The notes beneath the pieces are model-generated. The model was not told the DNA's origin. It did no database searches and was given only the letters and a program-made list of their open reading frames with translations. A stretch of 9,853 nucleotides of DNA from Arenicella sp. GTDB taxonomy: Bacteria; Pseudomonadota; Gammaproteobacteria; Arenicellales; Arenicellaceae. A program made the position numbers and the translations under genes. Positions within the stretch are counted from its first letter, which is position 1, and the number at the start of each line of letters is the position of its first letter. The DNA lies in NCBI GenBank assembly GCA_023299895.1, contig JALZWI010000142.1, positions 1-9,853 on the forward strand, written 5' to 3'. This document shows positions 1 through 7,151 of the stretch, piece by piece.

Positions 1-1323
1 TTATTTACCAATGCAAAAGCCACTGAATATTTCTCCAAGTAAATCATCCGCGGTAAATGCACCGGTGATTTCATTCAAGGCATTTTGTGCTTGTAGTAGT
101 TCATCTGCGAGTAATTCTCCAGCGCGATGATCCTGTAATTGTTGATAACCGCGTTGTACTGATTCTCGAGCCGACTCGAGTGCCGTTAGGTGGCGACGGC
201 GCGCAGTAAAGACTGTTTCATTGTCTTGGCTATAGCCTGCTAGCTTTTTTATATGTTCTTTCAGTTCGTTAATGCCTTTTCCTTGGGTTGCTGATATCTG
301 TAGACCAGCTAACTCTTCTGATAGTGTTAACGAAGACTGTAGCAAATCTACCTTGTTATAAACACGGCTGGTGTGATTGACGCTGCTTGGTAATTCTTGT
401 TCTTCAGGCCCAGTCGCATCAATTATATACAAAACATGGTCAGCTACTTCCATTGCTTTGCGTGCTCTTTCAATACCGATTTTTTCCACCGTATCGTCAC
501 TGTCACGTAAGCCCGCTGTATCAACTATATGTACTGGCAAACCGTCTATATCGATGGTTTCAGTCACTGTGTCCCGAGTAGTACCTGGGATATCAGTAAC
601 AATCGCTGTTTCATGGCCCGTAAGCGCATTCAACAAGCTGGATTTTCCGGCATTCGGTTTACCCGCCAACACGAGGCGTAAGCCATTACGTAAAATTCGA
701 CCTTGGCCTGCTTGTTGTATGGTTTTGTCTAGACTTTGCTGTAATACTTCAACACTATTACTGACTGTTTCATCAGCTAGAAAATCTATTTCTTCTTCAG
801 GAAAATCTATTGCCGCTTCGACGTACATCCGCAGATGAATTAACTCGGCTAACAAGGTGTGAACTTTTTCTGAAAACTCGCCTTGCAAAGAGCGCATCGC
901 ACCTTTAGCCGCTTCAGCAGTGCTGCTGTCAATTAAATCAGCAATGGCTTCGGCTTGTGCTAAATCAATTTTGTCGTTCAAAAATGCACGTTCAGAAAAC
1001 TCGCCCGCGCGGGCCGGACGTGCGCCCAAACGTACTACTTCTTTCATTAATAAATCTTGAATTACAGGCCCGCCATGGCCTTGTAGCTCAACCACATCTT
1101 CTCCGGTGAAAGAGTTTGGTCCCGCAAAATAAATAGCTAGGCCTGTGTCTATTGTTTGCTGATGCTGATCTTTAAAATGCGCATAGACTGCACTGCGGGT
1201 TGGGAGTTCTTTTTGCGTTACTGAGGCAGCAATTTCTAATGCTCGAGCTCCAGAAAGTCGAATTATACCAACACCACCCTTGCCGGGTGGTGTCGCAATT
1301 GCTGCAATTGTATCTGCGGTCAA
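1..1323 (-). CDS. mnmE: tRNA uridine-5-carboxymethylaminomethyl modification GTPase MnmE (TrmE)
   Basis: MnmE works with MnmG on the wobble uridine (U34) of certain tRNAs, using a formyl-folate derivative and GTP hydrolysis in the cytoplasm. The 440-residue protein is complete and close to the 454 residues of E. coli MnmE. The N-terminal folate-binding domain begins TPPGKGGVGIIRLSG (11-25). An inserted G domain carries the P-loop GKPNAGKS (221-228), TTRD (248-251), DTAG (268-271), NKVD (323-326) and SA (344-345). The C-terminus is FCIGK, with the family's conserved cysteine at 437. The start is TTG at 1321-1323: no ATG or GTG lies between it and the in-frame yidC stop, and MTADTIAAIATPPG matches the family N-terminus. 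It is the last visible gene of the rpmH-side operon, 12 bases after yidC and in the same frame. Confidence 0.97.
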   Translation of the reverse strand: MTADTIAAIATPPGKGGVGIIRLSGARALEIAASVTQKELPTRSAVYAHFKDQHQQTIDTGLAIYFAGPNSFTGEDVVELQGHGGPVIQDLLMKEVVRLGARPARAGEFSERAFLNDKIDLAQAEAIADLIDSSTAEAAKGAMRSLQGEFSEKVHTLLAELIHLRMYVEAAIDFPEEEIDFLADETVSNSVEVLQQSLDKTIQQAGQGRILRNGLRLVLAGKPNAGKSSLLNALTGHETAIVTDIPGTTRDTVTETIDIDGLPVHIVDTAGLRDSDDTVEKIGIERARKAMEVADHVLYIIDATGPEEQELPSSVNHTSRVYNKVDLLQSSLTLSEELAGLQISATQGKGINELKEHIKKLAGYSQDNETVFTARRRHLTALESARESVQRGYQQLQDHRAGELLADELLQAQNALNEITGAFTADDLLGEIFSGFCIGK

Positions 1324-1333
1324 ATTAGCAGTA

Positions 1334-1337
1334 CCCT
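1334..1337 (-). promoter_or_regulatory. Shine-Dalgarno-like AGGG for mnmE, overlapping the yidC stop
   Basis: On the minus strand AGGG overlaps the yidC TAG stop (1336-1338) and lies 10 bases before the TTG at 1323. This supports the TTG start and suggests translational coupling of mnmE to yidC. The spacing is a little long, so confidence is moderate. Confidence 0.45.
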
Positions 1338-3054
1338 AGGTCGCCTTGGCTTCCGCTTTAGCTTGTTGACGATAAATGTGCCATTGTTGCGCCATCGTTA
1401 AGATATTGTTTACCACCCAATAAAGCACCAAGCCTTGTGGGAAAGTAATAAATAATATGGTCAGACCAAGCGGCATGATCATCATTACTTTTTTCTGGAT
1501 TTCATCCATTGGTGCTGGGTTCAGTTTCGTTTGCAGGAACATAGAAATGCCGTACAAAACTGGCAACACATAGTATGGATCTGGCGCAGACAAGTCTTGC
1601 CACCAAAGTGCAAACGGTGCATGACGCATTTCAACGCTTTCTAATAACACCCAATACAGGGCTAGAAACACTGGAATTTGAATTAAAATCGGCAAACAAC
1701 CACCAGCCGGGTTAATCTTCTCTTTTTTATAGAGTGCCATCATCTCCATTTGGAACTTCTGCTTGTCGTCTTTATAACGCTCTTTTAAGGTTTTCATCCT
1801 TGGTTGCATTTTTTTCATTGCGGCCATCGAACGAAAACTTGCAGCAGACAAGGGATAGAATGCCAGCTTAATTAAAAAGGTTAAGATAATAATAGCCCAA
1901 CCCCAGTTATTGATAATGCTATTGATAAAACTCAAAGCAATAAACAATGGGTCTGCAATAAAGGTCATAAAGCCATAATCAACCGTCAATGCTAAACCTT
2001 CTTTGTTACTGTCTTTTTCTAGAGCTTTTAAACGCTTTTGTTCTTTGGGACCAACATATACTTTTGCGCCAATATTGCCGGTTTGATTGGCCCCGATAGT
2101 GACAGGCACAAGCGTTTTATAGCCAGCTCTGTAATTAGGGTTGGCAACACCCGTGTTAACACCCGTGTAAAGCTCTTTTTCTGTACCGCTTTCCGGTATC
2201 CAAGCTGCCACAAAATAATGTTGCAACATCGCAACCCAGCCATTGTCAGTTTTTAATGCGAGTGGTTGTTCTCTAATATCATCAAAGTCGATTTTTTCAT
2301 ATTTCTCTTCATGCGTATAAATAGCGGCGCCTGTATAGCTTGGCAAACGACCAAAGCTACCACCCGAGTCTGGTGGTACAGAGCGGCTGAATTGAGCATA
2401 CAAATAACCATTCCACGGCGTAGCTGTTTGATTGCTGACTTGGTAGTCAATATCAATAACGTAGCTATCCTTAGTAAAGGTTAATGTTTTTATGTAGACA
2501 ACACCATCTTCAGAAACCCAACGTAGAGGTACTTTTATTTGTTCCGCGCCAACTAAATCATAATTTTTTTGGTTAGAGATATATTTTGTTTTAACATGGT
2601 TTGGCGCATCTTGACCCGCGACCAATAAACCATCTTCAGCTATAAACGTTTCAAGGCCTGTTCTTTTAATCAAAGGAAACCCTTTGCCTGGTTCCTCTAG
2701 CGATATCGGTTCTTGCAACAATTCAACGCTTTCTATCACGCCACCAAAAGTGTTAATTTTAGCAACCACTAAATCAGTTGTTACTGTAATTAAATCTTCT
2801 GGCTCAGACAATGGCGTATCTGAAATTACTGTTGGCGCAGCTGATGCGGCGACATTATTTGGGGTGCTCGGTACGGCACTTGGGTCGTTAACTATATTAT
2901 TAGCAACTGGAACACCTTGGCCAGCTCCAAGACTGCTAACTTGACTGCTTGTCTGAGCTGCTGGCGGTGGCGCAGTAAATTCTATCCACTTCATGTATAG
3001 AACAACACTAACTGCCATTAAGGCCATGAATAAAAATGGGCGCTGATTTTCCAT
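1336..3054 (-). CDS. yidC: Membrane protein insertase YidC (Oxa1 family)
   Basis: YidC inserts proteins into the inner membrane, alone or with SecYEG. The 572-residue protein is the Gram-negative form (E. coli: 548). It has an N-terminal membrane segment (about 6-22), a low-complexity Ala/Pro/Ser/Val linker (about 28-80), a large periplasmic beta-rich domain (about 85-350) and a C-terminal Oxa1 core with further membrane segments (about 363-400, 450-472, 495-509 and 525-557). Core signatures include NPAGGCLPILIQIPVFLALYW (448-468, split here by NPAGG and the rest), APFALWWQDLSAPDPYY (479-495) and FPQGLVLYW (538-546). K396 in LIKLAFYPL aligns with the arginine of the hydrophilic groove in E. 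coli YidC, so the positive charge is kept. The start is ATG at 3052-3054 with a weak GGAA upstream. It lies 11 bases after yidD and 12 bases before mnmE. The C-terminal tail is short and Ala/Lys-rich. Confidence 0.97.
   Translation of the reverse strand: MENQRPFLFMALMAVSVVLYMKWIEFTAPPPAAQTSSQVSSLGAGQGVPVANNIVNDPSAVPSTPNNVAASAAPTVISDTPLSEPEDLITVTTDLVVAKINTFGGVIESVELLQEPISLEEPGKGFPLIKRTGLETFIAEDGLLVAGQDAPNHVKTKYISNQKNYDLVGAEQIKVPLRWVSEDGVVYIKTLTFTKDSYVIDIDYQVSNQTATPWNGYLYAQFSRSVPPDSGGSFGRLPSYTGAAIYTHEEKYEKIDFDDIREQPLALKTDNGWVAMLQHYFVAAWIPESGTEKELYTGVNTGVANPNYRAGYKTLVPVTIGANQTGNIGAKVYVGPKEQKRLKALEKDSNKEGLALTVDYGFMTFIADPLFIALSFINSIINNWGWAIIILTFLIKLAFYPLSAASFRSMAAMKKMQPRMKTLKERYKDDKQKFQMEMMALYKKEKINPAGGCLPILIQIPVFLALYWVLLESVEMRHAPFALWWQDLSAPDPYYVLPVLYGISMFLQTKLNPAPMDEIQKKVMMIMPLGLTILFITFPQGLVLYWVVNNILTMAQQWHIYRQQAKAEAKAT
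2146..2169. repeat. 12-bp tandem duplication within yidC
   Basis: AACACCCGTGTT is followed directly by AACACCCGTGTA on the plus strand, 11 of 12 bases identical. It is in frame and encodes TGVN-TGVA (residues 297-304) in the periplasmic domain. It looks like a small slippage duplication in a tolerant loop, with no effect on reading frame. Confidence 0.7.
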
Positions 3055-3065
3055 AGTGTTTTCCG

Positions 3066-3341
3066 TTAGCTCTTACTTTTAGTGTCTAGCGTATTGTTTT
3101 GAAGGTAACTAATTTTGGGTTTTTCTGAAGACGGCGAAACTGGATCAAAGCCATGCCCGCCCCATGGATGACATTTACAAATACGTTTTGCGGTCATCAC
3201 AGCGGCCGTTAACACATCATGTTGATCAAGTGCTTGCTTGGCATAATCTGAACAGGTAGGCACAAAACGACACCGATTGCCTAACCAGGGGCTTACCACC
3301 ATGTGATAGACACTGATCAGTTTTTTCAAGATTATAGCCAC
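3066..3341 (-). CDS. yidD: Membrane protein insertion efficiency factor YidD
   Basis: YidD is a small membrane-associated protein thought to assist YidC-dependent insertion. The 91-residue product shows the family pattern: an amphipathic N-terminus (ILKKLISVYHMVVSPWLG, 4-21), CRFVPTCSDYA (24-34) with paired cysteines, and the C-terminal block CKCHPWGGHGFDPV (55-68). The tail after residue 70 is variable and polar, as is usual. The start is GTG (3339-3341): an in-frame stop lies 4 codons upstream and no ATG precedes the conserved region. No clear Shine-Dalgarno sequence is visible, so it may depend on coupling with rnpA, whose stop lies 30 bases upstream. It sits directly before yidC, the usual arrangement. 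Confidence 0.94.
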   Translation of the reverse strand: MAIILKKLISVYHMVVSPWLGNRCRFVPTCSDYAKQALDQHDVLTAAVMTAKRICKCHPWGGHGFDPVSPSSEKPKISYLQNNTLDTKSKS

Positions 3342-3371
3342 GCGATTTGTTCAGAATATTACTATTGTTAA

Positions 3372-3794
3372 TTAAGCATCATAAGGGTGATTTACCGAAT
3401 ACCAACGTTGCCATTTAAGTATTTTCTGCCACAACTGCTCAAGACTTTGTTGGCGTTGTGTATCACTTGCTTTTGCGCAGCTTGGTTTGGCTGTTATAAC
3501 CAAATCAGCGGCAAGTAAGGACTCGCAATGATGACGATAAAATTCTTTTACTTGTCGCTTAATGCGGTTGCGGGCAACCGCTTGCTTAGCAACTTTTTTT
3601 GAAACAGTAACACCAAGCCTTGATGCTGATCCTTCACCCAACTCGTGGGCTAATACATTAAAAGTAAAGTAATCACTGCCACCCCATTGCTTGCTCTGAT
3701 AAACATGCTTAAATTCACTGGGGGCCCTAAGACGTTGCGCACGTGATAATAAATTACCAACGGTATTCGTCGAAGGGCTTTTTTTGGAGCTCAA
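3372..3794 (-). CDS. rnpA: Ribonuclease P protein component RnpA
   Basis: RnpA is the protein subunit that, with the RNase P RNA, removes the 5' leader from pre-tRNAs. The 140-residue protein is slightly longer than the E. coli one (119). The conserved region starts LSRAQRLRAPSEFKHVY (16-32), continues through LGVTVSKKVAKQAVARNRIKR (60-80) and holds the RNA-binding RNR motif (75-77). A strand LVITAKPSC (98-106) and a C-terminal helix LEQLWQKILKW (118-128) follow. The only plausible start is TTG at 3792-3794: an in-frame TAA lies at 3813-3815 and there is no ATG or GTG before the conserved domain. This gives an N-terminal extension of about 15 polar residues. The upstream purine-rich GAAAAGAAAA is a poor Shine-Dalgarno match. 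It follows rpmH after an unusually long spacer containing tandem repeats. Confidence 0.94.
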   Translation of the reverse strand: MSSKKSPSTNTVGNLLSRAQRLRAPSEFKHVYQSKQWGGSDYFTFNVLAHELGEGSASRLGVTVSKKVAKQAVARNRIKRQVKEFYRHHCESLLAADLVITAKPSCAKASDTQRQQSLEQLWQKILKWQRWYSVNHPYDA

Positions 3795-3840
3795 ATTGTA
3801 TTTTTTCTTTTCTTAAATCTGCGCAGCCTATTTGATTCTC

Positions 3841-3910
3841 ATAGCCTGGTTTAGATAGCCTGGTTTAGATAGCCTGGTTTAATTAGCCTGGTTTAATTAG
3901 CCTGGTTTAT
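3841..3910. repeat. Five tandem copies of a 14-bp repeat between rpmH and rnpA
   Basis: The units are 3841-3854, 3855-3868, 3869-3882, 3883-3896 and 3897-3910. All share TAGCCTGGTTTA or its near-identical form, and vary only at the first and last bases (ATAGCCTGGTTTAG twice, ATAGCCTGGTTTAA, TTAGCCTGGTTTAA, TTAGCCTGGTTTAT). The array ends 19 bases after the rpmH stop and 46 bases before the rnpA start, so it is transcribed within the operon. A 14-base unit is not a multiple of three and the units contain stops, so it is not coding. Each unit holds one CCTGG (a CCWGG sequence). Confidence 0.95.
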
Positions 3911-3929
3911 CAAAAAAGATTATTCTAAT

Positions 3930-4064
3930 TTAAGCAGTCAGAACAGCTCGCCCTTTCGCGCGACGAGCATTAATAATTGCGCGACCACTTTTTGTGGCCA
4001 TGCGAGCACGAAAACCATGTGTACGTTTGCGTTTGATTTGGCTTGGTTGAAAGGTGCGTTTCAT
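3930..4064 (-). CDS. rpmH: 50S ribosomal protein L34
   Basis: L34 is a very small basic protein of the large ribosomal subunit. The 44-residue product begins [20 protein letters not shown], continues [20 protein letters not shown] and ends VLTA. This matches the family almost end to end, with the usual KRxHGFRxRM core. The start is ATG at 4062-4064, with AGG (4074-4076) 9 bases upstream on the minus strand as a modest ribosome binding site. It is the first gene of the leftward cluster and is divergent from dnaA, the classic arrangement at bacterial origins. The following gene rnpA lies 135 bases downstream, longer than usual for this pair because of the tandem repeat. Confidence 0.98.
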   Translation of the reverse strand: MKRTFQPSQIKRKRTHGFRARMATKSGRAIINARRAKGRAVLTA

Positions 4065-4112
4065 TGTTCTATACCTGTAATTTTTACTAATATTTCATGT
4101 TGTGGTGACCAA

Positions 4113-4141
4113 ATATTAACCCTTAGGTCAAAAAGTGTTTA
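4113..4141 (-). promoter_or_regulatory. Candidate rpmH operon promoter
   Basis: Read on the minus strand, TAAACA (4136-4141) and TAATAT (4113-4118) are separated by 17 bases and each match the sigma-70 consensus at 4 of 6 positions. Transcription would start about 40 bases before the rpmH ATG. In such AT-rich DNA a chance match is quite possible. Confidence 0.25.
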
Positions 4142-4334
4142 TCAGTCACATAACTATTTAACGATATGGTTAATGCCAATCATTAAAACGGGTTGCAAAG
4201 GTACTGATTTTGTTGGTCTGAGTCAACCAATTAAAGTAATTCTTTGGTTCTTTTGATCAATACTGACAGAGCTAATTGATGGCATTTTTAGGCTTGTTTT
4301 TGACTCACTTTACTGTATTTTTCTTATTGCTTTA

Positions 4335-4340
4335 TATAAT
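4335..4340 (+). promoter_or_regulatory. Candidate -10 element upstream of dnaA
   Basis: A perfect TATAAT lies about 108 bases before the dnaA start. No good -35 hexamer sits at 16-18 bases; TTGACT at 4300-4305 is 29 bases away and would pair only with a poor -10 near 4322-4328. The surrounding sequence is very AT-rich, so this is tentative. Confidence 0.3.
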
Positions 4341-4447
4341 AAAGATTTGTTTAATAAAAAAGCATCAAAAGTATTTTCAAAAAAGGTCGACCAGCGGTAT
4401 ATTGTCTGGCCGGCGTTTTGTCTGCGTCTTTAAATTAGAGTGTTATT

Positions 4448-5791
4448 TTGGAAAATCTGGTCCTTTGGGATAAATGTTTAGAAAAATTAGAAAACGAAAT
4501 CGATCAACACGATTTCAATATGTGGGTGCGCCCTCTAAATGCGGTTAATGATCCCAATCGTTTTCTTCTACATGCTCCTAACCGCTTCGTTAAAGACTGG
4601 CTAAGCGATAACTTATTAGAACAGCTTTGTGGCGCAATTAAACATTTTTGTGGTGAAGAAAAGCCTATCAGTATAGAGCTCAACAACGCCCATGTGCCTC
4701 AGATTGTAGATTTTCCAACTCCACAGCAGGCGCTCGTTAATGCTGACACAGATCAACATAAACAGTTTGGCACCAATGCACTGAATAGTGTTTTTACCTT
4801 TGAGCATCATATCGAGGGTAAATCTAACCAAATTGCCAGAGCAGCAACAAAGCAGGTTAGCGAAAACCCCGGATCTGCTTATAACCCGTTATTTATTTAT
4901 GGTGGTGTTGGTTTAGGAAAAACCCATTTAATGCATGCGGCCGGTAATTTGATAAAACAAAACAAGCTTAATGCACGTGTTGCCTATGTCCATTCGGAGC
5001 GCTTTGTATCAGACATGGTTAAATCTATTCAAATGGGTGAAATGGAAAAATTCAAAAAATATTATCGCTCATTAGACGCCTTGCTAATTGATGATATTCA
5101 GTTTTTTGCAGGTAAAAGCCAATCTCAAGAAGAATTTTTTCATACATTCAACACTTTACTTGAATCGGGCAGTCAAATAATCCTAACCAGCGATAAATAT
5201 CCCAAAGAAATCAATAAGTTAGAAGAAAGACTTACTTCTCGTTTCGAAAGTGGGTTAACCGTAAGAATTGATCCGCCAGAGTTAGAAACTCGTGTTGCGA
5301 TATTGAAGAACAAGGCGAGCAAGAATAATATTGAACTAAATGATGAGGTTGCTTTTTTAGTAGCTCGTAAAATCCGCTCCAATGTTCGTGAACTTGAAGG
5401 CGCACTACATCGATTGGTCGCTAGCGCTCGATTTACTAATCGTGAGATTGATCTTGACCTTGCCAAAGACACCTTACAGGATTTAACGCTTTTTCAAGAA
5501 CGAAAAATTTCGATCGAAAACATACAAAGAACAGTAGCGGACTATTACAGTATTCGCGTTTCAGATTTAAAATCAAAAAGACGAACGCGGCAAATCGCTC
5601 GACCTCGTCAAGTCGCTATGGCCCTTGCTAAAGAGTTAACGAATTTAAGTTTGCCGGATATCGGTGATGCCTTTGGCGGGCGTGACCACACTACCGTAAT
5701 TCATGCCTGTAAGAAGGTTGATGAGCTCGCAAAAATTGATGCAAAAATTAACGATGACTATAAAAGTCTACAAAAGATTTTATCTGTTTGA
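4448..5791 (+). CDS. dnaA: Chromosomal replication initiator protein DnaA
   Basis: DnaA binds DnaA boxes at oriC, oligomerises with ATP and opens the origin. The 447-residue protein is a little shorter than E. coli DnaA (467), mostly in the linker domain II. Domain I is about 1-80 (LWDKCLEKLENEI at 6-18, FNMWVRPL at 23-30). The AAA+ domain has Walker A GGVGLGKTH (152-160), Walker B LLIDDIQFF (212-220), sensor I LTSDK (246-250), the box VII region RLTSRF (261-266) and sensor II around R314 (SNVRELEGAL). Domain IV carries the DNA-binding signature GGRDHTTVIHACKKV (410-424). The start is TTG (4448-4450): an in-frame TAG lies at 4436-4438 and no ATG or GTG follows before the conserved domain. TAGAG at 4436-4440 is a weak ribosome binding site. 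It is divergent from rpmH and followed by the probable oriC. Confidence 0.98.
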   Translation: MENLVLWDKCLEKLENEIDQHDFNMWVRPLNAVNDPNRFLLHAPNRFVKDWLSDNLLEQLCGAIKHFCGEEKPISIELNNAHVPQIVDFPTPQQALVNADTDQHKQFGTNALNSVFTFEHHIEGKSNQIARAATKQVSENPGSAYNPLFIYGGVGLGKTHLMHAAGNLIKQNKLNARVAYVHSERFVSDMVKSIQMGEMEKFKKYYRSLDALLIDDIQFFAGKSQSQEEFFHTFNTLLESGSQIILTSDKYPKEINKLEERLTSRFESGLTVRIDPPELETRVAILKNKASKNNIELNDEVAFLVARKIRSNVRELEGALHRLVASARFTNREIDLDLAKDTLQDLTLFQERKISIENIQRTVADYYSIRVSDLKSKRRTRQIARPRQVAMALAKELTNLSLPDIGDAFGGRDHTTVIHACKKVDELAKIDAKINDDYKSLQKILSV

Positions 5792-5798
5792 CTTGGCT

Positions 5799-5807
5799 TG
5801 TGGATAA
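5799..5807 (-). promoter_or_regulatory. DnaA box, perfect consensus
   Basis: TGTGGATAA on the plus strand is TTATCCACA on the minus strand, identical to the strong DnaA-box consensus. It begins 8 bases after the dnaA stop. Next to it, 5810-5818 reads TTATACAGA on the minus strand, one base off TTATNCACA, and may be a weak second site. Confidence 0.8.
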
Positions 5808-5843
5808 CTTCTGTATAAATACGGTATCATTTAAGAGTAAGTG

Positions 5844-5852
5844 TTATCCACA
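5844..5852 (+). promoter_or_regulatory. DnaA box, perfect consensus
   Basis: TTATCCACA on the plus strand, a full match, inverted relative to the box at 5799-5807 with 36 bases between them. Confidence 0.8.
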
Positions 5853-5950
5853 ATCTATTAACAGTTTAAACGGTAAATGCAACGGCACTTACCAACACCA
5901 AAAAAATATGTAAGCTTTTGATTTTTATAAAAAATTAGTGGTTACCCTAG

Positions 5951-5959
5951 TTATCTACA
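5951..5959 (+). promoter_or_regulatory. Near-consensus DnaA box
   Basis: TTATCTACA differs from TTATCCACA at one base. It lies directly beside the AT-rich tract that begins at 5964, the position expected for a box that recruits DnaA to the unwinding element. Confidence 0.5.
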
Positions 5960-5963
5960 GGGC

Positions 5964-5997
5964 TAATAATAACTAAAATAACTATATATAAAAAAAT
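5964..5997. other. Candidate DNA unwinding element
   Basis: Only two of these 34 bases are G or C (5973 and 5982). The tract runs from beside the near-consensus DnaA box up to the dnaN ATG. Extreme AT content next to DnaA boxes suggests the melting region of oriC, but AT-rich leaders are also common before genes. Confidence 0.45.
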
Positions 5998-7104
5998 ATG
6001 AATATAAATATACTTAAAGAAACTCTCGAACAGCCACTATCACAAATAGTTGGTGTAGTAGAAAAAAGACAAACATTACCAATATTAGGAAATGTCTTTT
6101 TAGATCTGGTTGATAATAAGTTAACGATGGTAGGTTCTGATTTAGAAACTGAAATTACAACTAGAATTGACAATGTTTCTGGTACAAACGGTAAAACAAC
6201 CGTTTCTGCTCGTAAGTTATTTGATATTTGTCGTTCATTACCCGCAGAATCAACATTATCATTAGAAGTTGAAGAAGGTAATAAAATGGTGGTTAAGGCA
6301 GGTAAAAGTCGTTTTACCTTACAAACCTTAAGCTCTACAGATTTTCCAAGATTAGAAGAAACAAATTGGAAACATAATTTACGTTTATCACAAAAACAAT
6401 TAAGCCAGTTGCTAACACGAACATCATTTTCTATGGCGCAACAAGATGTTCGTTACTTTTTAAATGGTCTATTAATTGAAATTCGAAGTGATCAAATTTT
6501 ATCAGTAGCGACTGATGGTCATCGTTTAGCAAAAACACAATTAGCGCTGAGTAATCCTGATATAGAATTAGTACAAAGCATTGTGCCGCGTAAAGCTGTA
6601 TTGGAAATATCAAAATTTTTAGATGCTACTAGCGATGATTTAGTTAGTTTTAAGTTGAATTCAAGCCATATTTTGGTTGAATCAGGAAACTTTACCTTTA
6701 TTTCTAAGCTTATAGATGGTCGTTTCCCTGATTATGAAAAAGTAATCCCAGCAAATTTAGATAAACATGTTTTAATTGATAGAGCTAATCTGATTGATAT
6801 TTTAAGTAGAGCGGCAATATTAAGTAATGAGAAATTCAGAGGAGTCTCATTGGCTGTTTCTCACAACACGTTGAAAGTGGCTTCTCACAATCCAGATCAA
6901 GAACATGCAAGTGATGAAATGGAAATAGTATACTCAGAGGATGAAATTGAGATTGGTTTTAATGTTAATTATTTAATGGAAGCGCTTAAAGCATGTGACT
7001 CAAAAACAATTGATTTAGGACTGCTTGATCCAAATACAAGTTGTACTTTTCATGCGGCTGATAACGCTGAAACCTTATATTTAATTATGCCAATGCGTTT
7101 ATAG
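5998..7104 (+). CDS. dnaN: DNA polymerase III subunit beta (sliding clamp)
   Basis: DnaN forms the ring-shaped dimer that tethers DNA polymerase III and other partners to DNA. The 368-residue protein is almost the family length (E. coli 366), with three clamp domains (about 1-123, 124-250 and 251-368). Recognisable blocks are RQTLPILGNV (24-33), SARKLFDICRSLP (70-82), SFSMAQQDVRYFLNGLL (143-159), TDGHRLA (172-178), DGRFPDY (240-246), LSNEKFRGVSL (275-285) and the C-terminal MPMRL that lines the partner-binding cleft. The start is ATG at 5998; it matches the family N-terminus, but no Shine-Dalgarno sequence is visible in the AT-rich leader. The gene looks more AT-rich than mnmE. It is probably transcribed with dnaA or from the oriC gap. 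recF, its usual next gene, is absent, and a parS-like palindrome begins 7 bases after the stop. Confidence 0.98.
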   Translation: MNINILKETLEQPLSQIVGVVEKRQTLPILGNVFLDLVDNKLTMVGSDLETEITTRIDNVSGTNGKTTVSARKLFDICRSLPAESTLSLEVEEGNKMVVKAGKSRFTLQTLSSTDFPRLEETNWKHNLRLSQKQLSQLLTRTSFSMAQQDVRYFLNGLLIEIRSDQILSVATDGHRLAKTQLALSNPDIELVQSIVPRKAVLEISKFLDATSDDLVSFKLNSSHILVESGNFTFISKLIDGRFPDYEKVIPANLDKHVLIDRANLIDILSRAAILSNEKFRGVSLAVSHNTLKVASHNPDQEHASDEMEIVYSEDEIEIGFNVNYLMEALKACDSKTIDLGLLDPNTSCTFHAADNAETLYLIMPMRL

Positions 7105-7110
7105 GATGAA

Positions 7111-7130
7111 ATTGTTCCACGTGGAACAAT
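7111..7130. promoter_or_regulatory. parS site 1 (ParB-binding centromere)
   Basis: ATTGTTCCACGTGGAACAAT is a perfect 20-bp palindrome. Its 16-bp core TGTTCCACGTGGAACA (7113-7128) matches the parS sequence known from Pseudomonas and is close to the widely conserved TGTTNCACGTGAAACA. It begins 7 bases after the dnaN stop. ParB bound here, with ParA, would segregate the origin region. No parA or parB gene lies in the window. Confidence 0.88.
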
Positions 7131-7151
7131 AAAAAAAATAAAATCAACTAG

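Larger units (their letters stand above)
4065..4447. other. Divergent rpmH-dnaA intergenic region
   Basis: These 383 bases separate the two divergent gene groups. I find no convincing gene, RNA gene or strong terminator. In related bacteria this gap can hold oriC, but I see no TTATCCACA-type box here and only one GATC (4254-4257). The region is AT-rich, with poly-T and poly-A patches at 4286-4380. A GC-richer patch (about 4385-4416) contains the palindrome GGTCGACC (4385-4392). It presumably carries the promoters of both operons. Confidence 0.7.
5792..5997. other. Probable replication origin (oriC), dnaA-dnaN intergenic
   Basis: This 206-base gap contains two perfect DnaA boxes in opposite orientation, one near-match, and two very AT-rich tracts (about 5901-5937 and 5964-5997). 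The combination is expected of a DnaA-opened origin. The divergent gene orientation on either side of the dnaA region fits forks leaving it on both sides. I see no GATC in the gap, so Dam/SeqA control of the E. coli type is not suggested. The box number is small, so origin function is inferred, not proven. Confidence 0.65.

Noticed and set aside
163..180. CTCGAG repeated twice within mnmE
   Set aside because: It is a short chance repeat in coding sequence, with no sign of a functional role.
377..838. A 153-codon plus-strand open frame inside mnmE
   Set aside because: It lies antisense to the conserved MnmE G domain, and its Ser-rich translation looks like a shadow.
4017..4256. A 79-codon plus-strand open frame across the rpmH start and the spacer
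   Set aside because: It overlaps rpmH on the opposite strand, and its product has no recognisable family or good ribosome binding site.
4276..4473. A 65-codon open frame upstream of and overlapping dnaA
   Set aside because: It is low-complexity, Phe/Leu-rich translation of AT-rich DNA, overlaps the dnaA start and resembles no known protein.
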